A stretch of 64,000 bases of DNA, taken from contig JAMJFZ010001765.1 in the NCBI GenBank assembly GCA_026225945.1, positions 86,579-150,578 of the forward strand, written 5' to 3'. The stretch is from Cricetomys ansorgei (Eukaryota > Chordata > Mammalia > Rodentia > Nesomyidae). The position numbers and the translations under genes are program-made. Positions 19,400 through 32,132 of the stretch are shown here, one piece after another (position 1 is the stretch's first letter; every line of letters begins with the position of its first letter). Below the pieces are notes generated by a model. It ran no database searches, was not told where the DNA came from, and saw nothing but the letters and a program-made list of their open reading frames with translations.

Positions 19400-22300
19400 A
19401 GAGAAGGTGTATGTTTTAACATTGCATACACTGGGCTTCCTTGCCTGTGAGCCTCCATAGATTCTCTTGTGTTCACCCACCTTGTAGAGTGGGAGCAGTA
19501 GTGCCAAATGCCCATGCTTTGCCATCCATCTTTATAGAGGTTTCTAAACTCATGTTCTCAAGTCTACATGACAAGCCCTTTACACACTTAGCCCTCTTCC
19601 CAGCCCAAACTTCACATTTTGGTACATGTAACAGTCCGCAAGCCATGAGCCTACCCTGCTCCTTGATGTTGCAGATCTCTGGCTGTTGGGCATATCCATT
19701 TTAATTCTCTTTCTCCTGGAGAGAGAAGATAACAACCCTCTGCTGTGTTATGTGAGACCTGGGATGTCTACCTTGGCCCTGAATCTTCACTCCATTTATT
19801 AAGTGTGGAGTCTTTCAAGTTCTTCAGGAATGGAGAGAACAGAAACAGAGATAGAAGAGCGTTAAAAGTGGCTAGAAAGGGCACTTTGACCTCAGAAGGT
19901 CATTAGGTGGGCATTCTGGTGGTCAGGTAGGAGGCTGGTGTAAGCTGTACCCCAGGTCCCTGGATCTGGTCTGAGATCAGTTCATGTTAGTGCTGCCTGT
20001 ACTTCCTGTGGACTCAGGGCAGCATGGGGCCTGTCTTTCAGGATTGTCTCCTATCTGCCCATCTAGAAATTACCAAATCTACTAGCTCAATTTTGAGAGT
20101 TAAGATCTTCCAAGAAACTCTTGACACAAGTGGAGAGAAATTCAATGGATAGCGTGAGTCAGCAACTGCTTTCACCTCAAGGAAATCTCAGTGAAAGCTG
20201 ATTTAAGAGGTAAAAAGCGGAAACATTGAAGCAATCATGTGGATGAAGCCTGAAGTGTAACTTGCATATCATGACCAACTCAGGGAGCATGTGTAGAACA
20301 CAATGAGACTCTGGCACAAGACTGAGTGCAGCTCACAGTGTCAAATCCCAGCCTATAGTCAACAGACACAGACTTTCACTTTGTCTCAGGAGGCCTGATA
20401 GGCCATAGAGGTGGTGGATCTGTTCATCATTTTCTTGGGAGGGAAACTGAGTCCCAAGATCAGTGAACTGGTTTCTTACATTCGACTCTGTTTCCTAGAG
20501 ACAGTAGCTGTGCCATGTATGTGCTCAGGTCCTTCTTATTACCTGTGGTTTGTGAAATTTCTTTATCTTCAGGATTTACTGTCCTGCACAGTAGTCATCC
20601 CCAGAGCTTGTACCCAGAGGAGGATTCAGGACTGAGAAATGAGCAGACAAGTTCTACTGCAGCCTCAAAAATTCATCGTCACCACAGGTAAGCCTGAAGA
20701 GTCCTTATCTTTCTGTGGGTCATGGGGGGTTTCATTTACAGACTCACCTTCTCAGAGTGTGAAGGTTTATATCTCTCATTACGTGTGTTTCTGAAAACCT
20801 TATCAATCCTTTTCCCAACCAAAGAGCACCTCAAACAGGCATTTCAGTGGACAACCCATTTCCTGGGTAGTGAGCAGGTTTGGCACTGACTAGAGATCTC
20901 CTGGCTTTACAACCCTCTATCTTGTATTTCTTCCGTAGACCAAGGCTTTTGGTTTCTGAGAAGCATCAAGGTTTTACCTTTTAAAATTCTAAATTGTTGT
21001 TTTGAAAGGGTTTGAAAATCCAAAGAGATATTAAGACATTGTTTAGAATGATAGATGACCACGCCTTCTGGGAGCACTGCAAAGACATAGGCGTATAGTG
21101 CAGTAGAGGATCCTGTGATACAGAGATAATGTCCAAAGTCCTAATGGACCTCAGAGGCAAAGATGGGTAGTGTCCAGGTTGCTCCAGGGCTCTGTTACTG
21201 ATAGAAGATGGTCAAGGTCTTCAAGAGACTGCAGATAGGGATAGTATATGGAGTTATCTGAGGTCTTCTGGTGGAGAAGAGATGACAGAATTCTCCAGAT
21301 TGGAAGATCACTCCAGAAGGATGGAAGTGGTGGGAGGTAGGAATAAAGGCCTACTCAACTCCAGACAGGGAACAGATAACAAAGTAACACTATCATCAGA
21401 GTCCTTCTTGGTGAATGAATGGGTTTACAGCAGTGGGGTAAGGAATCGTTTACAGAGCAGGCATGGCCAAAAGCAGCTGGCGAAATCCACCTCATCTTGG
21501 GTGGTGAGTCATGAAGGCTGGAGCACTGGATCTCCCTTGCAGGAAACTAGATAAGTGCAACATCCTTTCTAGGTAGCTTAACTCATGAGAAGGAGTCTTT
21601 TCAAGCCCCTTGGCTCGTTAGATTCTCCACCCTCAGCAGTTTCTGGCTGCTCCTATAACCTTTTGGAGGGATCTTGGTAAATCTTAAAGTTTCAGCTTTT
21701 CCAGACTTGAAGTTTGTTTAGTTCCTGGGTCTGAAACACCTCCACCCTCCTTCCTGGAGGGAATGGGGAATGTTTCAACTCTGAGGAAATGACCACAATG
21801 ACTTTTCTGAGTGCAGCTTTGTGAAAACTGCCTGTGTGGGGTTGGGCCAGCATGTGAAATGAGCAAGTGTGGATTGTGTAAACTGTTCAACATCAATTAC
21901 AAAGTTTTATCCTGAATAAAAATCGACATTCCCAGAGTTCCCAAAGAGAGTCTGCTAGGATGCCACCAAAGCTTCATGTTAGATATCACTGTTTGAGTAG
22001 TTTATGGTAGTTCTCTGTGTTGGCAAAGCTTTTGAGAAATGTATTTGGAATTGTAAGCCCAAGGTGGGTCTGCTCCACACAGGCTGTGATAAATGTTGAG
22101 TCGTGGCCCCTAAACATTGCTGGGCTGCCTAGCTCAAGGAAGAATTTTCCGCTGTTGACCTTCTACTCCTCTATACATAGGGCCACCCTCTTCCACTCAT
22201 TAACTTTGTTCAGTGGGTACGGAGAGTGACGATTCCTTTGTGGATGGAAACACCTGCTAGAGTGATGATCAGCAAAGTAGACTGGAGATGATCTAGATAG

Positions 22301-24285
22301 GGTACAGTGGACTGGATTTCTTTACCTTTGGCATTTATATCAAACTTTTTTTTTTTTTATCAAACTTCATACTGCATCCTGACATATGTTTGTATCAATG
22401 CAAAGTGATTAACGGCAGCTTTTCAGTCCAAGACAAGAATTTTTGGTGGGGTGGTGGTAACTGCTGCTAACTGATGCTTCCTACTCCCGACCCCTCAATA
22501 GATGTTACTGTTTTCTAGGCTAGTTCATGATCACCAGTTGGTTAGCATCCCTCTCCTCTGTTCTTTCTTCCTTCCATTTTGATTGGTTATTTTTTCATTA
22601 TAAATTATTGGGAGCTGCATTTATTGGTGAATTTTGGCTGTCTATGTGATTTGCTATAGCTTCTGAGTATCTGATGACCTGGCCAAGTATGACTTTCAGA
22701 GTAGAAGCCATGTATTTGTTGGGGGATCCTATGAGTGGGTTCTGAACTTCAGCTGCTAGTCCTGATGTCAGAAGTGTCCAAAACTGAGTGACATAGACAC
22801 ATAGAGCTTCCTCCTCATAGATTGTGGGTACAATTATGAGGAGGTACTTCTGGGATACATGAAGGTTGAGTTTACAAAACATTAGAATCCTAACCAAAAT
22901 TAGAGAAGGGCATTGTGGGAGAGTGAGGAAAGGAGGTGTAGCAAATGGAACAGTGCTTTGGAATCATGGATGAAGGACATTATACTCCTCAGCTAGTGAC
23001 CAGGCAATCCTCAAACCTGGATGAGGATGCAGACACTGACTATGGCCTCTCAGGAACCCAGGTCAGAGGATCTGTTACTAGCAACCACTTGTATGCTGGC
23101 CACAGGAGGACTGGGTCTCTTGGCTCCCTCACCAGACTGACTTACCTAGATCTTGGGGCTGCATGTACCAGTGACTGCTGTGCCTTTGTTTCCTGCAGGA
23201 GTCTCACACTGTGCTCTGCCTATAATCTCTGCTGTGCATACCAGAGTATGATCCCCAGTGTCATAATTCTTCTTGTGGCCTAAAACAATGGCCTCTCAGG
23301 GCCTTCCCAGGGCTCCAGCACTGCCACACATTGCTTGGCCTCAGCTGCTCTCTGAATCCATGGAGTATGATTTTCTGAATCCCTACTCTTGTGTCTTTCC
23401 TGCTTGCAGAACCAGTACCACAAGAATGATGAAACTGTGTTCTGCTGACATCTTGAGATAGAGCCTGGCTTCCCTTGGCCATGAGAGCATCAGCTTCTGT
23501 GTTCTGACCCTGGGGACCACTTCCCTAGGCAATTGACTTAGGGGAACAGGGAACCCTTTCAGTTTAGGTTTTCTTTCTCCAAATGAATTTCGACTTGCAT
23601 GGGGGGAGCCCCCAGTGGGTTGCCTTCAGGTCCCCCTCACTATTGCCCCAGCAGAGAACAGGAGGTTTCTCTTTAGAAGTGCTGATCTCTGACAATTACA
23701 GCTGGTTCCTTAGCACCAGCTGGATGCTCTCCCATCTTGAGATTTTCTCTACCAAACTAATGATCCGAGTACATTCAAATTCAGATTCACTCATGTTCTC
23801 AAGGCACAAGCAAAATGAAATCAGATTTTTTTGCCAAATCATCACACAAGTGGTCTGTGTCCTATCGTTGTTGATAGAATTCCCGTTGCCTTCTGAAACT
23901 TTGAGCAGTGTTGAGCAGGCAAAGACGGGGAAGAGTTTTGTGATCCGAGACTCTTACTTTCAGTTACATGCATACTCCACTTAGCATATTGCGCTTAGCA
24001 ACCTTAGAACCTTACCTGCATATACTCTGCATACATTCCACGAAAACTTGTAACCTGGGATCCTCACCTACATTCAGTTACACATATACCCTTCTGAAGA
24101 GTGGAATGCATTTCCTCCCTACTAATCATCAAACTTAAATATGTTTCATTCAGACAGTCTCCAAGTTATGTATGGTTGCAGGGCTAAGGATGGGTCATCC
24201 AAGTAATTCTGGTTAGGATTAGTGTGTTACCACATATAAAAGCTTTCTCAAGAAAACCGTTAGGGAGAATATCTTATTTACCACT
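19400..24285. other. Unclassified, possibly unique sequence
   Basis: This is the longest stretch lacking clear SINEs, L1s or LTRs. Several open stretches of 70-133 codons exist (for example 23583-23984), but none shows a family motif, codon pattern or consistent splice frame. A short ATG-led segment at 20640-20693 ends at a good donor (CACAG then GTAAG). A T run lies at about 22348-22358. It may hold ancient repeats or an exon relic that I cannot identify. Confidence 0.35.
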
Positions 24286-24286
24286 G

Positions 24287-24365
24287 TCCTAGTTAGGGCT
24301 ACTACTGCTGTGATGAAAAACCATGACCACAACAACTTGAGGAGGAAAGGGTTGATTTGGTTGCT
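24287..24365 (+). repeat. 5' end of a rodent interspersed repeat (family R3)
   Basis: CTAGTTAGGGCTACTACTGC, TGTGATGAAAAACCATGACC and GGAGGAAAGGGTTGATTTGG match the start of a common rodent repeat. The same start, shorter, is trapped in L1 at 1655 and 59125. The opposite end of the family appears reversed at 48380. Confidence 0.6.
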
Positions 24366-24369
24366 CTCT

Positions 24370-26585
24370 CACAGCACGGGGTTCCCCAGGGCCGGAGACA
24401 GGGACCCATGAGTAGTCATTTCTCCGGCCCTGCCCTCCAGCCTGGAATCTATGTATGTTCATCCTCAGAGCCTTTTCTGAGACCTCCTGGGCCCAAAAGA
24501 GAAGTTGAAGGTGTTTTGGGCTGAGGGCTGAGCCACCATCCATGACTCTGGATCCAATTCATGCTGCCATTTGCTCCCGGCCCACTGCCTCCATATATAT
24601 GTATATATATACTGTTTGTTTTTAAAGAAGGGGGAAGGAATTTGCGTTTTCTGGATGAACACTGTAGACCAACACTGAGCTGCCATTTACTGCCTTTGGA
24701 GAATCAATATGTCTGGGGCCTGCACTGTGAGTGCTGTGGCTGCTGGGAGGAGATAACAGAAAAATATTGTATAAACAGTCTCAACTGTATAAACACAGCT
24801 TCTCTCTGAAAAGGAATGGACCTGGATGATTGAGCTCCCTATCCATTTTGTGGCCCACAGGAAGGTAGTTTCAACTGTATGAAAGTTTTCCTGGCTGATG
24901 TATGGAAGAGGAACTCAGAGGGAGATATCCATACTGTCTGCAGCCAGCATACTGTGGGAGAGAGGAGCTGGGGACCATCCCACCATCATGGCTCCAGACA
25001 GCAGTGTCCTAGGAACAGGATACATGTGGCCTGCAGAGATACAGTGTGCAGCCCTGCCAAGTCCTGGGGCTAGAGTCAGGGACTGGGATCAACATCCTGG
25101 GTTCTATCTGTGGAGATTCTTCCAGTCCCCAGTCCCTGTCTGGTGTTTAGAAGCAGCTGTCACCCTCATTCGGGCTCTTATACTTAGAAGGGTGTAGAGA
25201 AGGGCTGAGGTGAGGCTGCTGAGTCTTCTGGCTCTCCTCTTTTCTTCCCCTCAATGGTCCTCATCTCTGGGAGGTGTAGGCACAGAGGTAAGTGAGATGG
25301 TAAAACCCAGGAGTGGGCACAACAGCCACTGGTCCCCAAATGCTCTTGAACTGAAGCAGCCAGTGGTGAGAGGACAAGGTGTACTCCGTCTCCATATCCC
25401 TCCTCTGGATCAGAGATAGACACCTGTTTGGGTTGCACAGTTAGAAAAAGACAACACAAGGCTTTAACTTTGTCAGTAACTTTAACTTTCTCAGTAACTC
25501 TGGAATCCAGCTGATATTTCCAGCAAATCCACAGACCTGCAGTGACCCTTCTAGACCACAGAAGCACTGAGGATTGGGTGAGGTTGGATAGAGTCTACGT
25601 ATGTTCATAGAGCTTGGAAGCATTCACCTAGATGGACAATTCAAGGTCAGTAGCCATGTCCAGTAGCAGATCATCCTGTGGTCAACCACTCATCCACCAC
25701 AGGGGCTGATCATGTCCTTCAGACAGTGAAATCTCCAAGGCTGAGATGGCGGCTATGTTGGAGAGTGGGAACAGGGAAGTGGTTGAGCTTGAGGATATTG
25801 TTCTTTCACCTGAAGTGTCATAGTCCCTACTGAAGAAGTGTTCAGGCTACTCCTGGTACATATAAACAGGCTAGCTGGCTGTCTTTATGACAAAGTTATA
25901 GAATGGATGTCCTTACAATCTCACGACAGATTTTTTCAGGACTTTAGGATCTAGAAAAGGGTTTTTAATAACCTCCAAATTTATTCCTGAAGCAAACACC
26001 CAGTATCCCTGGTATTTTGAGATTTGTGTTTATAAGGCCTGATACACAAAGGCTACCTATGCTTTGTTTTTAGGCTATTCCTAGTCCCAAAGGATAGACT
26101 TCCAGAGTGGATGGGGCTGTAATGGCAAACAGAGCAGAGTGGTCAGGTATTGGTTGGATGGAAGAGCCTTCAATATGTCAACAACACCTTATGTTCTGAG
26201 TTGGCACGCAATGGAGTCCAAAGAGAAATTTCTAACTTCTCCATCAGATTCTGATTTCTCGCTTCTTCCACCTGAAATCAAGCTTCCTCTGGCCCCTATC
26301 AAGATTCCAGCCTTATTCACAGAAAACACCTCCCCATCGTGGCAGTGGTTAATAATCCTCAGCCACAGCTATGGACTAAACCATCAGTGAAGAAAGCCCC
26401 TCTACCTACCTTGCTCCAAAGCAAAATGACAGCACCTTCCCCACCCAAGGTGACATCTCTGTGCAGACAGCGATGACCACAGTTGTGCACCAAGTGCCCA
26501 CCCCTCCCAAATCCAGCCTCAGCGTTAAGTCTGGATTCCTAGCTGATCTCATCAGGGCACTGCAGAGCACATCCATCACTCTGTA
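24370..26585. other. Unclassified sequence
   Basis: GC content is higher than in the surroundings and overlapping open stretches occur on both strands (for example 25567-25184 minus and 24898-25197 plus). None has a recognised domain. No clear SINE or LINE is seen. Confidence 0.3.
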
Positions 26586-26589
26586 CCAC

Positions 26590-26660
26590 TCCCTCTCCTC
26601 TTCCTCCTCCTGCTTGTCTTCCTCCTCCTCCTCTTGGTTTCCCTCCTCCTCATTCATACC
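26590..26660. repeat. TCC/CTC triplet-rich tract
   Basis: Impure CTCTTCCTCC and TCCTCCTCC units. On the minus strand it reads as a Glu-rich run, which is a repeat artefact. Confidence 0.85.
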
Positions 26661-26955
26661 CAGAGAAAACCCACAGCCACTATGGATGACATAGCAAGAC
26701 CCATACCACCGGAACTGCTGTATGACTATCAGAAGGCTGGCTTTGGAGGTAGTCATATTTCAGGCGATGCAACATCGTGAAGAGGACTCCCTCCCACTCC
26801 TATTAAAGGAGACCAGAAGACTAAGATCTCAATAGACTGGTAGCCACAAGACTTATTTTCATGCTCTCTATAATCAGATCTACAGTCAGTCCATCTGATT
26901 ATCTGTGAATCCAGATATTCAGAGCCTCCTGATATGTTATTCAGGTAGTGTCCAG

Positions 26956-26958
<3 letters not shown>

Positions 26959-26989
<31 letters not shown>

Positions 26990-27004
26990 ATGTGCTGTGT
27001 GTGT
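26959..27004 (+). repeat. TG microsatellite
   Basis: A TG run of about 14 units (26959-26987) is followed by an interrupted TGTGTGTATG part. Confidence 0.9.
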
Positions 27005-29330
27005 ATGTGCATTTACACACAGCTATACCGATTGTGTGCATATACATATGTATACATCTGTGAATGTGTATACATAGAGTGAACTGATTCTGTTTATTCC
27101 TTTTGCTTCCTAATCAGAAAATGGAGGTTTGTATATTGTGGGTGGAAGGAGACATAGGAGGGGATATGTTGTCACTTACAATTTGTCTATAGTATGGATT
27201 GGACCAAATCTAAAAGATATTTCTTATGTGTCTGTCTATGGGCAACCTATTTGTGCATGTATTGTAGCAAAAAGAAATAGATAATTTGAGAGTATCATCA
27301 GAATGTTTGGTATATCTGTAGAGCTTTTTTGTTTGTTTTCTCCAGTTGTCTGAATTTAGAAATGCTTGACTCATACTTAAATACCACATGTAAGGGGGCA
27401 TTTTAAAGCAGGGAAACCTTCATTATACTGAACAGGTAAACAATGCAGGAAGGAGAATCCTGAACATACTGCCTGTGGTTGTACATAGGAAAGTCATGGC
27501 TGTTCTAGTTGCAGTAGTCCTGCCATGACCCCAGCCACATCTGAGATATCTTCACAGGTAAACTTTTTGCCTTCAACAGAAGAAATATTTAATGCTACCA
27601 TCTTGCTATGTTCAGTATTGTCTTACAAAGTTTCATCAACTTGACTTCATAATTATTGCTTTTTGTGAGACTATCCAATGCATACTATAATGTACTGCCC
27701 CAGTTACATCTTTGTGTCACAATTTTCTTTGTACATAGTGTGTGAATTAGCATACATTTGGATGCATGGATAGATCATATATTAAATATATGCCCTGTGC
27801 CCAATGCGATATGTCACTAAAAACAAAAAAGTGACCTTCTGCAATGCCTTCTTTACAAATTGTTCACTAGGAGGAGAGATAGGAAAAAAAGAACAGAACT
27901 GGCCCCTGTACACATATTCATCAGGTTGTAATGCAAAGATTCCATTTGGGATGGAATTTTCATGAACAAAATGAATTTTCATAATTCTGTAGCTACTGGA
28001 GCTGCTAAGATCTTTGCTATTTACAGCTTTAGTGAAGAGATTTTACAGGTGACCAGGTGTTCTGATATAGTGTCGTAGTCCAGTTACAGTAAGTGACATT
28101 GTCACATGCATGTGTGATTGGGCAAAACCTGGAAGCATTGCTCTACTATGCTCCACACTATTCTATGTGTATTTGTTCAGAGTTCCTAGGTACATGCGAA
28201 AACTGTGTGCATATCAACTTATGGAGATAGAATGACTTGGGAGTAAAACGCAGTCTAGAGCTATTTTCAAGTCAGAGAATAAAAACTGGCCATCCTACCC
28301 ATTACAAATGACACATCTTGTAAACAGTCTGTGCCTGTTGTGAAGGTAAGCCTTGCCAAATGCAGAAATCTTTTGGTCCTTCAAGGAGAAAGTAACTCCA
28401 ATGAATCTGAGGTAAACATTATAGAAGATAGTCTCTGTATTGTGTGCCAAGAATAACTACATCAGTCCCCCAAAAGGAATTGCATCATAAAGATGTGTAA
28501 GTGGCACCTCTCATCACATCTGCAACCACTGTTCAATATACTCATGCAGTAGGAGGGGGGAACTATGCATGTTATTGTGCTTTATAAAAAGCCCAACTAA
28601 AAGGTATTTATTGACTCTCTCAAATGCTTTACCATGTATTTATGTGTTTGCTATTCTTATGAAGTGACCTTTAACACACCTGATTTTTAATTCCAACCTG
28701 GACAAAAATGTAGTCAACCGTGTTACAGATGCCAAGACCCACTGGGGCTGAGGAAAGTATTTCCCTGTGTTCATCAACCTGCAGCTCTATGTTCATTCTA
28801 CAGACAAAGAGTGGATCCAGTTATCACCCATAATTTATCTCTAGGGTTTTTTGTTTGCTTTTAAATTAAACCAGGTAAATAACTTAAAAATTCCTTGGGT
28901 GGGAAAATAATTACCTCCAATCTAGATTGAGCCCTAAATCAACAGCCTGTGATTTTTCAGTGTGAACTTCATGAGACATCTTATGTCTGTCCTGAGCCAC
29001 TGCTTCTGGTCTTAGTCTCTTGGGAGAGCAAATACCTTTGAATACTAGTAATGCCAGAAGAGTACTTTCTATATGTGTGATATTGTCGACAAGCAGATTT
29101 TTTAAAAATATAAGCACATTATTGGAGATATCAAAAATGAATCATCCATTTGAAAAATGAAAAAAAAATGACAGTAGCTGTGGATAATGGAATGAAATTT
29201 GAAAATACTGAGGCATTCTGTGCATTCTGATTCACAGACCTGGGCTCTGTGGGGTCCTGGAGGTCCAGCTCTGGCCCCCTTGAAAATGGAGTTCTTTGCT
29301 TCCACGAAGGATGGGTAAACCCCAAAGAAA
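27005..29330. other. Unclassified sequence
   Basis: AT-rich, with no recognisable gene. I see no clear SINE or L1. Part of the right end could be internal sequence of the element whose LTR starts at 29333, but no primer-binding site or gag frame is evident. Confidence 0.35.
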
Positions 29331-29332
29331 CA

Positions 29333-29719
29333 TGAGACAGTCTTGGGTCGCTGCGAGAACCGCACGAAGCTTCTTTATTAAATGAGCTTGGCGCGCAGCG
29401 GCTTAGGGCAGGCGCGGCGGCTTGGGGCGGGTGCTGTGCACTGGCGAGAGACGCGGGCGAGTGAGCTGGGCAAGAGAAGAAGGCAAGAGAGCAAGAGACC
29501 CCTGTCCAGGGCTTTTATCGGGGTCCCCCTGCCCTGGGCTTGTGCTATTTTGATTGGTCCCTCAACCTTGTCGGTCAAGTGTCCACGGGAACCAGAGTTG
29601 GGGTAGCCGCCTGGCACCTTTGAACTTTTTGAGATGGGATGGCGCCTGGGTTTTTGGGGAAGAAAGAATTCCTGCTAATAGGTGGTGGGGAGAGGCTGTT
29701 TTCTACGTGACTGCTAACA
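29333..29719 (-). mobile_element. GC-rich LTR, family C (minus)
   Basis: Read on the minus strand, the element starts TGTTAGCAG (complement of 29711-29719). It has a CCAAT-type box near 29551-29559, a TATA-like CGATAAAAGC (complement of 29511-29520) and a poly(A) signal AATAAA (complement of 29374-29379). It ends in CTGTCTCA at 29333. The R region is unusually rich in CpG (GCGCGCAGCGGC, GGCGCGGCGGC). This order CCAAT-TATA-AATAAA is that of a retroviral LTR. Flanking bases do not form a matching target duplication, so the ends may be off or one side rearranged. Class II is likely but not proven. Confidence 0.65.
29511..29559 (-). promoter_or_regulatory. LTR core promoter (CCAAT and TATA)
   Basis: On the minus strand a GGACCAATC box lies about 30-40 bp upstream of CGATAAAAGC. 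The spacing is normal for an LTR U3 and would drive transcription leftwards. Confidence 0.55.
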
Positions 29720-29844
29720 CTTAGGGGAATTTTCTGGGTTTTATATTTCTTAAATCTTTGCAATAAACCTGGGTTGCTTTATTGCGATTTACTTCTGGAT
29801 AGCATGGCTTTGTTTCATTCCAGCCCACAGTAGCCAGCTCAGGG
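29720..29844. other. Unclassified spacer
   Basis: A short AT-rich stretch between the LTR and the next repeat. No feature recognised. Confidence 0.4.
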
Positions 29845-30045
29845 ATTGATTTTGCTATTACTATTGGCTTATACAGATCTTATTATTGATGAGAGAACAT
29901 AAGCCACTGTACAGTGAAGACAAAAAAGAGGCAAGGCAGTTAGGGAGTTCCAGTTCCCGGCAGTGAATTGCTCCAGGAATTTTGTCAAGCTAAAGCATTT
30001 CATAGCCTGGGTAACCTGGGCCCCAACAGGGCTCCTAGTCACAGA
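29845..30045 (+). repeat. Unnamed dispersed repeat (pair with 8170)
   Basis: TTATTATTGATGAGAGAAC, ACAGTGAAGAC, GAGGCAAGGCAGTTAG, TTTTGTCAAGCTAAAG and AGCCTGGGTAACC follow the same order as at 8170-8395, in the same orientation. Family unknown. Confidence 0.5.
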
Positions 30046-30046
30046 T

Positions 30047-30625
30047 AACCTTTCTACCATGCAATCCCCCCATCCTGTCCCAAGAAGCAATATTCTGTTT
30101 TCAGACACCCATGGAATGTCTGTGCTCTCCCAAATTCTAGAATTCTAAAAATAACAGTGTTAGGGACACTAGTTTTAATTCTTTCTTATTTGATTTTGTT
30201 TCTGTTACCAGAGTGTAATAATATATGGAGAATCCCCTTTATAATCCAATTAGAGATTGGTGTCAATTATCAATGTGACATGTAATTTTTCTTCAGAGAA
30301 GATATTCACTCATGTAAAATATGTCAACATTTTGCATATGAAAAATATGCAAATAAAATATGCAACAATCTTTGCATATTTTACTGAAGTGAATCTGGTT
30401 ATCCAAAGGTCAAAATCTGAAAAGTAATGGGGATAAAAGCAAATACATGAAGGTTACCATGATTTCTATGCTTTATGTATGTGAGTATGGACACACACAT
30501 ACACATGTGTGTGTGTTATTACTTATGAGAGAAATCAGGATCCAATATATACTAGGCCAACAATATACAACTGAACTGTCTTCCCCAAATCTATTTTCAT
30601 AGATCTTAAGATCATGATCATTCTG
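30047..30625. other. AT-rich unclassified sequence
   Basis: It contains a short CACACACATACACATGTGTG palindromic segment (30491-30515). No gene seen. Confidence 0.4.
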
Positions 30626-30627
30626 CT

Positions 30628-30790
30628 TTTTTTCTTTTTTCTTTTGAGACAGGGTTTCTCTGTGGTAATTCTGGCTGTCCTGGAACTCATCGTGTAGACC
30701 AGGCTGCCCTGAACTCACAGAAATCCACCTGCCTTTCTCTGCCTCCCGAGTGCTGGGATTAAAGGCGTGTACCACCAAAGCCTGGCTTAC
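30628..30790 (-). mobile_element. B1 SINE
   Basis: A well-preserved B1 in reverse: TTTTGAGACAGGGTTTCTC, GGCTGTCCTGGAACTCATCG, GTAGACCAGGCTGCCCTG and GAGTGCTGGGATTAAAGGCG, ending near CACCAAAGCCTGGC. The T-rich stretch at the left is the A tail. Confidence 0.95.
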
Positions 30791-31118
30791 TTTTGGTTTT
30801 AATAGAAAAGTCTTTATAATTTTCTCTTTAAAAAAACCTATGGATTGTAACAATATGCAAATAAGTACATCTGTGCCTACCAAAACCAATTAGAGTGATA
30901 ACTGGTCTTGCTAGATTTAATCTTTTTTGTTTATCTTAAAAATAAAAAATGAACATATCTCTTTGTATATGTTACTTCATTGTTACAAATGAATTCACTG
31001 GCTCATTTTCAACAGGACTAGGGTTCAGTTCCCAGCAATCCAGCCTTGGGAGAAGTGACTCTTCCCAGTTTTTATGAAATATCTGAACTAGGAGTCTAAT
31101 GATTTTCCTTGCTGTTCA

Positions 31119-31130
31119 TACACACACACA

Positions 31131-31164
<34 letters not shown>

Positions 31165-31165
31165 T
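31119..31165 (+). repeat. CA microsatellite
   Basis: CA run with one TA interruption, followed by ATGTATGTATATATAATATA. It lies next to the 3' end of the L1 fragment at 31170. Confidence 0.9.
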
Positions 31166-31169
31166 ATGT

Positions 31170-31665
31170 ATGTATATATAATATATATATTTATTTATTA
31201 GAATTTTCTTCTCTCATATATGTCATTCCAACACCCTTCTGCCCTTCTCAGCTAATTAATTTCTCTCAGCTCCTACATCTTTCCTAACCCCAGATCCATC
31301 CACCCATTCATCCACTCATATCCTGCCTCTTCCTAAGAAAGATCAGTCTTCTCAGGGTTACTGCTCAAGCATGGCACAAGATGGAACAGTGTTAGCCAAA
31401 ATTCCCTACTTCCATGTTCAACTAGGCAACCCAATGGGGCTGGGGGGGGGAGGCAAGGTACTCAAGGGCAGACAAGAGGTCAGGAACACATCCCCTTTTC
31501 CAGTCTGCATGAGTTCCATAAGAACATCATTTCAGGCAAACTCAAGACTTATTTGTGGGACACAGCAGGTTCCACGTCTGCCGTTACAGGCTCTGTGAGC
31601 CCCTAAGAGTGCTGTTCAATTGACTCCATGTGCTTTGTTCTCCTGGTATCCTTTACCCAGCAACC
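31170..31665 (-). mobile_element. L1 3' UTR fragment, 5' truncated
   Basis: The plus strand reads T/A-rich sequence, then CCTCTTCC, AGTCTTCTCAGGGTTACTGC, AAGAGTGCTGTTCAATTGAC and a final TTGTTCTCCTGGTATCC. This parallels 32140-32590 in order and orientation, so it is a second copy of the same L1 3' UTR unit, on the far side of the CTTT array. Confidence 0.7.
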
Positions 31666-31686
31666 CCTCCTCCCTACCTCCCATGT

Positions 31687-32132
<446 letters not shown>

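Noticed and set aside
20411..20635. 74-codon plus-strand frame with hydrophobic segments
   Set aside because: It starts at a non-ATG codon and has no signal-peptide layout or family motif.
23583..23984. 133-codon plus-strand open frame
   Set aside because: No recognisable domain, no splice signals in frame and no supporting context, so it is left as unclassified sequence.
26406..26756. 116-codon minus-strand frame with a Glu-rich run
   Set aside because: The Glu run is the TCC triplet tract read backwards. No domain, start context or splice support.
29131..29365. Gag or primer-binding site to the left of the 29333 LTR
   Set aside because: No sequence complementary to a common tRNA 3' end follows the LTR in its own orientation, and no gag-like frame is present.
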